From positions 1 through 11,761 of the forward strand of contig KN880897.1 of NCBI GenBank assembly GCA_000934385.1: DNA of 11,761 bases, written 5' to 3'. Shown piece after piece: positions 1 to 11,122 of this stretch. The DNA is from Cylindrobasidium torrendii FP15055 ss-10 (taxonomy: Eukaryota > Basidiomycota > Agaricomycetes > Agaricales > Physalacriaceae). The first letter of the stretch is position 1, and each line of letters opens with the position of its first letter. A model generated the notes under the pieces. It did not search any database. It saw nothing but the letters and a program-made list of their open reading frames with translations, and was not told the DNA's origin. Position numbers and translations under genes: made by a program.

Positions 1-899
1 CCGGCTAGGCCGGTGGCATTGACAATGGCGTCGGCACCGTATGCAGCAAGAAGTTGCTCCTCCTGGTCCAGCAGGTCTCCACTAATCCGACGAGTCTCCA
101 TCACCGCTCCCTTGGACTCGAGCATGAAGCGCAGCCAGTGCATGTAAGCGTCGGTGTCGATGACCGGGGCAAGATGCTGATACGCGTCCACACAACCAGC
201 CTCCTGGTTCACAGCGTGTTCCTTGATGATAGACGGGTCGCGGCGAGTGCCTTTGATCTGAAATCCATATCAGTATAAGTTGAACACCGGCGAAAGCAGA
301 ATGCTTACATCTAACTGTGCGACAATCTCTTCGTATTTTTCGAGCTGGCCCTTGTCGGGCATGTCTTCGAGCACTTGGTCGAAGAAGAAGTTGGCCATGC
401 GCATGCGAACGCCGTGGTTCAAGAAGTCGTCGGTCGGGAACATCTCGATGAGCTTTTCAAAGACGCGGTACGAGGTCATGCACCACCGTTTGGAGTTGTG
501 AAGTGAGATGGTCTGCTTGGATGTCAGTACAAATGGAGAATATATTGATTTAATTTCGTACATCGGTGTGCTTGCCGCAGACGGCGGGAGGCCATTCCCA
601 GAGAGCCCCAGCGATTTGCGATGTGATGCGGTGCTTAGGATCTGCCCAGCGCTCTGCAATAATGGTGACATCGTAGCCAGCATCGAGAAGTGCCCATGCG
701 GACTAGGAAGCAACATGAGCCAGGTATTTTTGTGCTCATCCAGGCAGAAACATACAGTGAATCCAGTGACGCCTCCGCCTACGACCAATATGCGCTTTCT
801 TGGAACGTTGTGTGTAGGTTGTACTGGTTCGCCGTGGTGGAGGAGAAGTTCGTCACCGAAGCGGGAGAGGAAGAAGCTGGGAGCTGATGCGATAGACAT
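1..899 (-). CDS. D-amino-acid oxidase family FAD enzyme (DAO/DASOX), N-terminal part, cut by window edge
   Basis: Flavoenzyme that oxidatively deaminates D-amino acids (or D-aspartate) to 2-oxo acids, NH3 and H2O2, usually peroxisomal. Exons read 899-756, 702-562, 512-309 and 257-1; introns are 53, 49 and 51 nt and all exon joins keep frame. About 248 residues are visible; the family is usually 340-370, so roughly the last third lies beyond position 1. Residues 36-46 (KRILVVGGGVTG) form the Rossmann FAD-binding loop. ITSQIAGALWEW (about 74-84) and SKRWCMTSY are family-typical, as are DAYQHLAPVIDTDAYMHWL and the closing VNATGLA before the edge. The ATG at 899 gives a 35-residue extension before the Rossmann strand, longer than in many DAOs; no downstream in-frame ATG precedes the Rossmann strand. 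A TATA box lies about 100 nt upstream. D-amino-acid versus D-aspartate specificity cannot be decided because the C-terminal substrate residues and any peroxisomal targeting signal are missing. Confidence 0.93.
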
Positions 900-998
900 T
901 GTGATTATCGAATGGTAAAGCTGCTGATAGCTGCTCGAGCCTGTGCTTGAAGAGTAGATGTGTCTTTGAATGATGCTACATCGCTCTCCTCACCTATA

Positions 999-1013
999 CC
1001 TTATATACCACTC
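999..1013 (-). promoter_or_regulatory. TATA box of the D-amino-acid oxidase gene
   Basis: On the minus strand the bases read GAGTGGTATATAAGG, with TATATAA at 1007-1001, about 100 nt before the ATG at 899. The position suits a core promoter with a 5' UTR of about 70 nt. The call rests only on motif and spacing. Confidence 0.6.
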
Positions 1014-1147
1014 TGATTCCGCGTATTGCAAACTCTAATCGTGTAGATTTTCATCCTCGGTTGTGGCCCAGACAATGGTTCGCACTTGCGGACTGGTAAA
1101 GTGCGCGGAAGAGGCAGTAACTCGGGTTCGTACAGGGCATGGCAGCG

Positions 1148-1170
1148 TCCGAGGCCGGTCACGCCTCGGA
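1148..1170. repeat. Inverted repeat, 8-bp arms, 7-nt spacer
   Basis: TCCGAGGC (1148-1155) and GCCTCGGA (1163-1170) are exact reverse complements around CGGTCAC. The site is about 250 nt upstream of the oxidase ATG. It could be a hairpin or a dimeric factor site; the function is unknown. Confidence 0.5.
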
Positions 1171-1645
1171 ACGAAGCGCAGAATATTCGTGATTTACACC
1201 GTTAATGTTGGCCAACTGCCTGCCAGTGGATTGGGCGTCGTACTGCGTGCTTTCTACCAGTAAGTCGTGAACGTTTGGGTAGCTGTTCTAGGGCCCTCTA
1301 GCCCAGAGATTGATGCTCTGTGGATGACTTTCTTGCTCGCTGGAAAGACGCTGCTATGAAAGTATTCAGATAAGACGGGACCGGGAAAGAGTAAGCCTCG
1401 AGGGGACCAGCGCTCGTCTGCCATCTGGCAGAGGGTTTGAACAGTGGACATCCCAGGTTGGGATTTACGATGCTCTCTGACCCGGAAAGAGAGCTTGTAG
1501 GCATGGCAAGGAAAGGTCCTCGGATCGTACCACAGAGTGTCGCGTCGCTCTGTCACCTCCGCCTACTGGCCGTCTGAGTCGGCGTGGGAAAGCCAATTTG
1601 TTATTTCGAGCTCAAGGTCCCACCGCCGCTGTAGAGAACATGCGC

Positions 1646-2039
1646 CTATTGGATATCAAAATTCGTTATACCATCTTGTGAATGCGAAAGACGAACCCCG
1701 TAAGTGCCGGCAGCGTCGGCAACAAAGCCATTGCTTTGGGTAAGGGTCGAGGCCATCAGAAGGTATGCGTCATAGCCTGCGATCTCTTCGAGCACTTTCG
1801 CACATTGCGGCTATGAACATCAGTGACTCTGGAAGGAAAAGGAAAGGGAAAAGGACATCTTTCCGCCCTCTTATATAGCACTCGCTTAACGCTATGTGCC
1901 ACTCTGACGACGCGGCTAGTGCAGCTCTGGCTCCAATTTGAAATGCGTACGCGCCGTACAGCTTGCTGCATCCCTCGCAATGACCCTCAAGCGCGTCCGA
2001 GGCCATCAAATCAACAGGTTTTTCTGAAGTCCAGTGCAT
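1646..2039 (-). CDS. Possible small hypothetical protein, two exons
   Basis: Unrecognised. On the minus strand an ATG at 2039 opens a frame (MHWTSEKPVDLMASDALEG and onward) through 1857. Removing a 46-nt intron (1856-1811, GTCCTT..CATAG, with a CTGAT branch-like site) continues the frame with PQCAKVLEEIAGYDAYLLMA to a TAG at 1646, 115 codons in all. The phase fits and the composition is protein-like: two short Cys-containing stretches (HCEGC) and Ala-rich amphipathic segments. Against it, the donor GTCCTT is weak, the C-terminal end is uncertain (another donor at 1696 would also fit), and the stretch 1831-1883 instead resembles a core promoter. It could be a small gene, the 3' part of a longer one, or a decayed relic. 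Confidence 0.28.
1831..1883 (-). promoter_or_regulatory. TATA motif plus CT-rich tract (possible minus-strand core promoter)
   Basis: The minus strand reads GAGTGCTATATAAGAGG (1883-1867), followed by an uninterrupted 25-nt pyrimidine tract at 1855-1831. A TATA box followed by a CT-rich tract near the start site is a common promoter arrangement in filamentous fungi. It would drive transcription toward ATGs at 1824, 1809 or 1756; the last opens only 36 codons. This competes with the two-exon reading across the same bases, where the CT tract would be the intron's pyrimidine tract. Confidence 0.35.
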
Positions 2040-2129
2040 CCCCGTGGATGTCTACCGATGAACTGCTCGGGATAACATCTGTCCTGGGGTCGGCTTGAGG
2101 GACCACGGTCGGCATATCATATTCAACAC

Positions 2130-2151
2130 ACGCCTCGCTATCCTCCGAGGC
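2130..2151. repeat. Inverted repeat GCCTCG/CGAGGC
   Basis: GCCTCG (2132-2137) and CGAGGC (2146-2151) form a 6-bp inverted repeat with an 8-nt spacer. It shares the TCCGAGGCC core with sites at 1148 and 1997. Confidence 0.4.
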
Positions 2152-2361
2152 CAGATTCACGGCAGTCCATAATGAAAGAGTCTATACACTGCTAACGGGA
2201 ACGCGCATCTGTGCGTCCAGGGTTGGGACTCAGGCTCTCATCCGAGGTGGCCACACAGTTCAAACGAAGGCGGGATGGGTCTGTACATGCTCCCAGACTT
2301 CTTCTAGCCCGTCAAGCCTGCCCGACAAGTCCACATCTATACATGTCTTTGGCGTTCGCAG

Positions 2362-2730
2362 AGGTTTCATACGCTTGCGTTTCCCGAGGAGTACAACATC
2401 CCGCGATTTCAGGATATGTGCGACTCAGTGACCGCCGCAGACCAAAAGGCAACATACGATGGGACGCAGTGCGCGCCCATATTTCCAATTTTCTCAAAAT
2501 AACTTGTTACTTTCCTTTTATCGCCCCAGTTTGGCTGCCTTGCTCACGCTAATCGCTCATCACGTTACTGTCCATCACCCTTCACTACCCTTCCCACGCT
2601 CAGATCCAAAGACCAAATAGAGCTCAACGAATCCATCGACGAAAACCTAAAATCCACCGCGGCTGCAAGTGATAAGGCCAGCATCCACCTACGTCGGATC
2701 GCTAACCCGCCCCCCCTCGGCATCGTCTAG
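2362..2730 (+). CDS. Possible 3' exons of an unidentified plus-strand gene
   Basis: Unrecognised family. Bases 2362-2468 read RFHTLAFPEEYNIPRFQDMC and onward to DGTQ. A 135-nt intron (2469-2603, GTGCGC..CTCAG) joins in correct phase to SKDQIELNESIDENLK and onward, ending IANPPPLGIV and TAG at 2728-2730. The product looks soluble and charged, with an amphipathic helix near its end. It would converge on the TFIIIC gene, with stops 184 nt apart. The frame stays open upstream to 2311, is interrupted by TAG at 2308, and is open again back to about 2175; so the 5' part is either an unresolved intron or evidence of decay. The antisense strand is also partly open here, so strand assignment is not secure. 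Confidence 0.4.
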
Positions 2731-2913
2731 CTCTTTGGTAGGGATGGGTAACAGGATCAGCCCTCGGACACCAAAACGCGGGGCAGTAGCTGGCCCTTCA
2801 TTTTGCATTCACGCAGCGCCGAATGCCGCGTGTAAGCCACACAGCAAGTGTACAACAGCACAAACAATACTCGACATTCAGCCTATGATACACACAACAG
2901 TCAATGCAAACAT

Positions 2914-5900
2914 TCAAAGCGAAAGCCATTTGGTGTACAACGCCTCCACCAATGGCGTCGCCCCCGTCGACATGTAGATGAGCGAAAGATTATACGCCGC
3001 CTCCTTCGCACAGGAATTATTCTGTAAATCAAGGTTAATATGCCGGCCACACACCCAAGAACTTTCTACTCACAAGATCTCGCCCCATCCCATTCTTCTC
3101 TGCTATATCCAATGTCTTTTCATAATGCTTTACCGCGTAGGTCAGGAGTCCCAGTTGGTGGAAAGTTCTCGCAAAATTGAACTCGACCTCCTCTAACCGC
3201 AGTGGGTCTACCGACCGTAATGCACGGTATTTCGTCAAAAAGGCCATGGCCTGGGCAACAAGAAAATGCCGATTATCGGCCTGTCTCTGCATAGCGCGAC
3301 CAATGCTTGCTATGGCGAGCGACAGACAGACCATTGGGTCTTGCGGGCAATAGTCGTATGCATGTAAAAGGTAGACTAGCCCACCGTCAGTCGTGCATTA
3401 TACAACATCACAACGAACTCACAAAGAGCACTTTGATAACTCTTCGCCGCAACACAGACCTGCCCATACACCGCGACCGTTATTGGATTGGGTTTGTTGG
3501 GCAAAGGTGGTGCGATGTGGTACTTCTCCCTCTCTAGCCCGACGGCGAGATTGTCCACATCTGCATCATCATCGTCATCCTGTTTCACTGTGGCGATTGC
3601 AGCATAACGCCTGCTGTTGATGTTGTACTTGAGCGAATCCGGCGCTTGCACTGCAGAGTCCGCCAGCTTTGTCTCGCGGAAAAGGTGCTTCTGCAAGGTA
3701 CTCGTGATGTACGCGTCTGTCGGTAAGAGTCCAGATGCCAGTGAAGCAATGAGCAAGCGCAGGGGCTCGTTGTTGAACTGATGGACGTTGATGAACTTGC
3801 GACACTGCTCGACAACAACTGCAAAATCCTGAGCGTGAATAGCACAGGCTGAACAAGAATAAGCCCAGAACGGCGAAGTTTAACGCGGAAAACATACAGA
3901 TGATACCCAGTCTTAGAACATCCTGCATTTGTCGTTGCTGGAATCCCGATGATAGTAGCATATGCTGAAGGACATCCTTTGCATCCTTGAAGTTGCCATG
4001 CTTTGTATGATTGAAAGCATACTAGGTTCGCATTCAGCCTACGTGGACACATAAGCTTAAGGAAGGAAGACACACCGTCAAGATGATCCTCAGCCAGTCC
4101 GCAAACTTGACATTCCGGAAATTGTCCACATGCCCGTTCTGGTTCTTCTCTGTCTTTTCGCGCCGTTTCTGGTTCTCGTTCTCTGCGAGCCAAGGGTTAG
4201 AGATATCGACAAGTAGGTGCGGTACGCACCCATCTCCAAATGTAGCCTAGCAGCCATACGGTCCTCGTCCGCCTCCTGGTCTACAGGTTTACGCTTCGGT
4301 TTCTTCCCTGGGTGCATTCCCCGGTATTGCGCGTGCTACGATAATCAATAAAGACAGGATGATGTTGCAGTATCCATACCTTTCCCGTCATGAACAAATT
4401 CCGCGTCTCCCTGAACGTCTCAATCATCTGATGTGCCTTCAACATCCACTCATTATATGCCGCCTCATTTCCTTCAGCCATCGCTGGCCAAAGTTCCTTT
4501 AATCTCCTGTGTTCGCGCACCATCTCAGCCTCGCGTTCAGTTTCAAGCTGGCGCAGCTGCATGGGCGAGAGTCGGTTCTGCGGTTTCTGCTTTACTTTTC
4601 CTGCAGGTTTGTCCTCCGCGAAAAGCGAACCGCCAGGATTGGCATCCGAGTCTCCTGCCGCGTTCTTCTTCCTGGGCCCTTTCTTGCGAGAATCAATGAC
4701 TGACAGCGGGGTAAGTAAGGCAATAGACATTATGCAGTACACTCACCTTCATAGACCAGCGTGAGCGCTTTCCTTGTTTCGCCTATGACTTCGTATAGTT
4801 CGGCGAGTTGCATCTTAGCGTCATTGTTCATCTGGTCCACTAATCGGACTGCAGGCGTATCAGTGCGATATTCAAGGAACGGGAGGGTGAAATCTCACTG
4901 TGTTCATAGACGTCGATTGCCTCTTTGACTTCATTGAGATAGCGTAGACAAGAGGCTGTCTGCATGAGGACATACACGCTACTGGTCTGTTTGGCGGTAA
5001 GATACAATCCAATGCGCCCACCCCAAACTCACATTTGCGTCTGATCCTAATAGTTCATATATTGGTTTGGCCTCTGCACAGAGGTTCCGCTCGAAATAGG
5101 CATCTGCAATTTCGACAAACAGCGGGGCGTAGTCTAGCACATCCTCATTGAGTATCATGCTTGCGTGCAGCTATAGGTTGTCAGGGCAAACTGAGAATCT
5201 TGAAGACCATGATGCACACCTGTCCCTCTTCGGTGTCGCCCATCTTGATGCGAGCAATTGCAAGGCGATGTCGGGCGTTGACATCCATGAAATACCGACC
5301 AGGTTCGACACCGCCCGAATTTGTGCGTCGAGGGATGTCTACGACCGGCGGATCGTACTCTCGGTCGTCTTCGCAGAGATCCCAGTACCGCTGGTCGCCG
5401 CGACCTTGGAGCCATCGGCAGCCCTTGCGAATGGTGTCAATTGCGCTTTCATACTCATTGACGGTATTGTACAGGTCAGCCAGAACCAGAATTTCAATCA
5501 TGCCGAAACCGCCTCCAGGGACTTCTTCTGTCGAAGAGGGCGCCGGACCGCGGCCTGATGGGTAGGCCTGTCTGTAATGCTCGAAGGCTTCCTGGAAGAT
5601 GGAAGCACATGTCGGAAAGTCGCCCAGCTCGATGAGGATGGAGCGCAATTCTGACAAAATCGACAAGTCGTGGGGGAAGCGCTTCAAGATGGCGCGGTAC
5701 GCAATTTTGGCCTACAGAAGGTTACATGAATGCAAGCTTTGGACGATGAGATGAAGACGCACATTTCGCAAATCATTGATTTCCTTGGCGAGAACTGCAC
5801 GCTCCCAGAGCGCGTCAATATTGTTGGGGTCCAAGTTATGCGCTTTGCGATAGCAGTAGAGCGCTTGCTGGTTATAGCCCTTGTCCCTGTAATACCATTA

Positions 5901-6649
5901 CAATAGTCCAAACTGACTGGCGCAAGCTCACTTGGACTCGTGTGCTAGACGATACCACTCGTCGGTATCGTGGTGTAGATGGGCAGCCATGATACGCAAC
6001 TGCAGCGCCTTTCCTGGATTCTGCTGGTCTTCAAAACATTGCGCGAGTACCGTCCAAGATTGCACTGCTCGAGGCTCGATACGGATGACTTCAAACATAA
6101 TTCGAATAGCTTCGGGGATGTTGTTGTCGATGTAGGCCTGGTTCCCATCACCAAGAAGCGCCTTGACTTCTGGGGAGAGTACAGGACCTTGCTGCCGCCC
6201 TTTCTAGCAAAGTGTAAGTCATGAATCGTGAAGGATAAAGCGTCGGTGAAGGAGAGCACAATATTGGGAAAGGGCGAAGGATTGAATTCAAAATATAGGG
6301 TTTGTGGATTGAGACTTTGGCAGTAAACACACCTTACGCCGTTTCCCAACACCTGACGCAGCGCGCAAGTCATCTCTGAACTCTGCCTCCTTATCTTCGA
6401 TATTGAAGTCCCATTCCTTCGCCAGTGCATTTTCGTCGCTGCGGTCACGAATCCCCTTGACAAGTCGGCTGGAATACAATTAGTGCTGGACGAGAGCATA
6501 ACAGAATGATTCTACTCGAAATCCACGTCTCGTTCTGGCGGAACATTGGTCTGCTCGTCTTCCTCGCCACTTGAAGGCTCCTCGGAAGAGCCGGACGCAT
6601 CCGTGTATTCGTCGCTAGTCCCGTCGTATTCGTCTTCCTCAAGTATCAT
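2914..6649 (-). CDS. TFIIIC TPR subunit (Tfc4/Sfc4/GTF3C3 family), complete
   Basis: TPR scaffold of RNA polymerase III general factor TFIIIC. In yeast this subunit bridges the A-box side of TFIIIC to TFIIIB on tRNA genes in the nucleus. Fifteen exons: 6649-6516, 6468-6333, 6203-5932, 5886-5763, 5711-5220, 5170-5033, 4986-4899, 4848-4747, 4699-4380, 4335-4230, 4182-4076, 4021-3898, 3848-3423, 3375-3074, 3021-2914. The spliced frame is open throughout, 992 aa, matching the roughly 1000 aa of yeast homologues. Residues 1-45 are acidic. The block AEFRDDLRAASGVGKRR is family-typical, followed by TPRs (AIRIMFEVIRIEPRAVQSW; GYNQQALYCYRKAHNLDPNN). A charged linker (about 496-640, with KKGPRKKN and a Glu/Arg coiled coil) separates the C-terminal TPRs, which include an Asp run near 805. 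It ends AAYNLSLIYMSTGATPLVEA...KWLSL. Introns are 44-54 nt except intron 2 (129 nt). Confidence 0.95.
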
Positions 6650-6981
6650 CGTAGTTGGAGGCAGAAAGCGTTCTTGCCGCCGGCACTTGAATTGGGATCA
6701 CTCAGGGATCACTGAAAGACGCCGAGACTTTGATTCAATAAAAGCTTGTTGGGGCTTCATAACATTCATTGCTTAGTGAAAATCTTGTACAAAGGAAATG
6801 ACATGTATCTTATACCCTAACGCACACTTTCACAGTGTCGTTGGTTCAATTTCAGTACTGGCGGTGAGACCCCAGCAGGACGTCGCCGTCTTACCCTACA
6901 GCACTTGATTGTTGCAGATACCATACACACCTACATATGCCCTAAGTATTCATTAAAATTACACTAGTCAAGTTTGTTTCC
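6650..6981. other. Intergenic: TFIIIC promoter and xylanase 1 3' UTR
   Basis: This 332-bp gap between the xylanase 1 stop and the TFIIIC start holds no open frame that I believe. It should contain the 3' end of xylanase 1 and the promoter and leader of the TFIIIC gene, which shows no obvious TATA box. Confidence 0.6.
6698..6760 (-). other. Upstream ORF in the TFIIIC gene leader
   Basis: An ATG at 6760 opens 20 codons (MKPQQAFIESKSRRLSVIPE) and stops at TGA, 48 nt before the chosen start at 6649 and in the same frame. If it lies in the mRNA leader it could reduce translation of the TFIIIC subunit. It could instead be a 5' exon if an intron removes the TGA, but I found no splice pair that keeps phase. 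Confidence 0.35.
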
Positions 6982-9047
<2,066 letters not shown>

Positions 9048-10501
9048 TTACGACAGCTCAGAGACTACAGACGTGTAAGCCTCCTTGGGCTGGTAGGATG
9101 AATCAAACAGAAGAGGAGTCGTTGAAGCCCTCCACGAGTTCTGAGAAACAAAGGTTAGTTTTCAATGGGAAAAAGCCTGACGAAAAGGACATACCACATC
9201 GCTGACACCCCAGCTAGTGATACTCACGCAGGACTCAACAGCCAGGCAGGCATCGACAACAGCAGTGTAATCCGCCGCCGCCCCACCGGCAATGTCAAGC
9301 TCAGTGATAGCAACTTCCGCACCCGTCGAGGCAAGGAGCTCGAGAGCAGCTTGCACACCGCTGGTACCACCGGCCTTCAGACACACATTTTTGAGCATAG
9401 GGTCATTGAGGCAAAAAAAGTACACTCACCGACAGGTGGGACTGCGTGCCAATACCGTCGATAAGCGTCTCGTTAGCGTTGATCTTGTTGACGAGGTCAG
9501 CAACAGCCTGAGCCTTTGCATTTGCTGAATCAAGGTTGTAGTCGTTGATGTAGAGCCTTTAATCATTCTAGTTAACACACATGTCGATGTGGAAAACCAA
9601 GGCTCACTTGGCAGTTGGGTCGGCAGCACGCGCAGCTTGGAAGGCGATGGTGACGAAATCTTCACCCAGGACGTCGGAGAAGACGCTGGAGCGGAGGCTA
9701 CCATCCTCGTTAAAAATCTCGCTGTTTGAGGCTCAGTAGTACTCTATGACCGATTCACGAGTCAACTAGACGTACTTGACGACATCCCAAGCATAAAGCT
9801 GGCCGGCGTAGCGTCCCGCAAGGTTGGAAATATGGTTTTGGATGACCGATGTCTATCGTCTTTCAGATTCCAGTTCAGTAGAGCATGCGCAGTACCCACC
9901 AGCTCGGCAGCATCGGTAATTGCGGAGACCCAGCTGGGGAGCTGGGAGTGCCAAACTGGATCCATTAAGTCTCAAGACTGTCTGCACAGATTGAGGGGAC
10001 GTACCGAGTGTGTGTCCACGGATTTGTTTGTTGTTGGTAGTGGCCCAGTCGACAAGCGCGTCGGAGCCAGTGAAGGAGAAGGAGTTTTGAGTGCTCTCAG
10101 TAGCATCCCACTACGTTTAAAGGTCAGAACTGGGCAGTACGCGGCCGAGAGCTCGAGTCCCTGTACACACACCTTCATCGAATTTTCGGGGGTGACCTGC
10201 CCGAACTCAGAGGCAAGAATTGCTTCGTTCTCTGAAACCGTGTTAACGAAGTTTTGCGAGTTGGCCAGCTACTATGTAGAGCCTACCAGCAATGCCAATA
10301 GTGCCCGAGTCTGCGGCAGAGCCCTGCGCAGGAATTAGCAATCTGTGCATCGATGCATTCCCATTGGCAACATACCCAAAACTCCTTGCCCTTCGCCTTG
10401 AAAAGCGTGTCCAGACCGCTGAGCTGCCTCTGCTGCACGGCCATTGCGTGCGACTGCGCAACGAGAATGGCAAAAGCCACCAGTGAGCTCTTCATCATCA
10501 T
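9048..10501 (-). CDS. Secreted GH10 endo-1,4-beta-xylanase (copy 2)
   Basis: Same reaction as copy 1: secreted retaining endoxylanase. Ten exons: 10501-10376, 10323-10287, 10231-10173, 10110-10005, 9955-9900, 9852-9776, 9721-9608, 9556-9430, 9374-9195, 9140-9048; 324 aa with open frame. Three ATG codons stand in a row, and the first (10501) was taken. The signal peptide [19 protein letters not shown] is probably cleaved near residue 19. Then come [42 protein letters not shown] with acid/base Glu155, [16 protein letters not shown] and ITELD with nucleophile Glu259. Cys277 and Cys283 are the conserved pair, and NET at 220-222 is a possible glycosylation site. No cellulose-binding module. From GHTL onward about three quarters of residues match copy 1 (counted by eye), so the two arose by duplication. 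Five intron positions are shared and four are private to this copy. Confidence 0.96.
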
Positions 10502-10584
10502 CTTGCTTGTAGAATGCAGCGGGAGTAGCCTGTGGACAAAAGGAAGGAAGTGGATTCTGGGGTGTCTCCTGTAAGTCTCCCGCA

Positions 10585-10592
10585 CCTTTATA
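10585..10592 (-). promoter_or_regulatory. TATA box of xylanase copy 2
   Basis: TATAAAGG on the minus strand, about 85 nt upstream of the ATG at 10501. Just before it, GAGTGGTATACC (10605-10594) repeats the GAGTG-TATA arrangement of the oxidase promoter. Confidence 0.6.
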
Positions 10593-10622
10593 CGGTATAC
10601 CACTCGCTCATGGAAAATCTAC

Positions 10623-10660
10623 GGCTTAAATAGCCCCACGACACAGTGGTTGATGCGGGG
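10623..10660. promoter_or_regulatory. Candidate regulatory motifs upstream of xylanase copy 2
   Basis: GGCT-TAAAT-AGCC (10623-10635) is an inverted repeat of the GGCT core bound by ascomycete xylanase activators. CCCCAC (10634-10639) and GCGGGG (10655-10660) both match the CreA/Mig1 consensus SYGGRG, in opposite orientation, 15 nt apart. They lie 120-160 nt before the ATG. The match is to consensus only, and the activator is not known to be conserved in basidiomycetes. Confidence 0.3.
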
Positions 10661-10938
10661 AAACGGTCGCTAGCCTCAAGCAAATGCTTCCCGTTCTGTG
10701 GTTGGGCTCTCGGCGCGGTACAAGGATGGCACTCGGTCCATTTATCGTCATTGAATATCAACGTCTCTTTCCACGTCTGTTTCTCGTGCCTAGAGCCCTG
10801 TGACCGAGACGAGGTGATCTGAATGAAGAATAGGATAAACACCGGCTTCATCTTGTCGACGCGCTCTTCAGTTTATAGGCTTGTCAATGATACAAGATGT
10901 CGCGTGCATATCGACATGAGAGTATGGAAGTAGACCAC

Positions 10939-10952
10939 GACCGAGATCGGTC
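10939..10952. repeat. Short palindrome GACCGA-GA-TCGGTC
   Basis: Six-bp arms with a 2-nt centre. It contains CCG-N4-CGG, the layout of some zinc-cluster factor sites, about 440 nt upstream of xylanase copy 2. Function unknown. Confidence 0.4.
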
Positions 10953-11109
10953 CGATGAGTCGGGTGCAGTACCGAGCTAGTGACCACTGGAGCGTTTGCG
11001 CGCCATTCAACAGTACCGAGTAATTCTCACAGACAAAATACCACTGCCCTTGGTCTGCTTATTTTCGAATTATGGCCTCTGATGGTTAGATATCCGGCGT
11101 GTCAACGAC

Positions 11110-11119
11110 AAAAGCAAAA
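11110..11119 (-). terminator. RNA polymerase III terminator of the tRNA gene
   Basis: Two TTTT runs on the minus strand (11119-11116 and 11113-11110) begin 4 nt after the tRNA 3' end, the expected pol III stop signal. Confidence 0.65.
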
Positions 11120-11122
11120 TAA

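Larger units (their letters stand above)
900..2913. other. 2-kb stretch without a recognisable gene
   Basis: Between the oxidase start and the TFIIIC stop I found no domain I can name. Bases 900-1250 should carry the oxidase promoter. From about 1250 to 1640 several overlapping frames are open on both strands, none convincing. Bases 1646-2039 (minus) and 2362-2730 (plus) contain protein-like readings with plausible splice sites, listed separately. Short motifs recur: TCCGAGGCC three times, and GAGTG followed by a TATA sequence twice. The region could hold small lineage-specific genes, decayed gene remnants, or only regulatory DNA. Confidence 0.6.
10502..11122. other. Intergenic: xylanase copy 2 upstream region
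   Basis: About 620 bp separate xylanase copy 2 from the tRNA. It carries the TATA box and candidate control motifs listed separately. A minus-strand 87-codon frame (10851-10588) has a hydrophobic start (MKPVFILFFIQ) but runs through the TATA box and lacks other support. Confidence 0.55.

Noticed and set aside
1254..1556. 100-codon minus-strand frame starting MTERRDTLWYDP
   Set aside because: No recognisable motif; other frames on both strands are equally open here, and it lies just upstream of the oxidase promoter.
1537..1743. Plus-strand frame with a consensus donor GTAAGT near 1700
   Set aside because: The donor is good, but no acceptor continues the frame before a stop, and the minus strand reads better over part of it.
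5155..5565. Long plus-strand open frames antisense to the TFIIIC gene
   Set aside because: They are antisense shadows of a GC-rich conserved TPR exon and lack independent features.
9048..10501. Start of xylanase copy 2 further upstream near 10603
   Set aside because: The frame is open upstream, but that would place the start above the TATA box and bury the signal peptide inside the protein.
10588..10851. 87-codon minus-strand frame with hydrophobic N-terminus
   Set aside because: Runs through the TATA box and promoter of xylanase copy 2; its end is set by chance, and no cleavage motif or family pattern follows the hydrophobic start.
10950..10980. Hammerhead-ribozyme-like CCGATGAG string
   Set aside because: The core needs CUGANGA plus GAAA; the second base differs and no GAAA partner with flanking stems was found.
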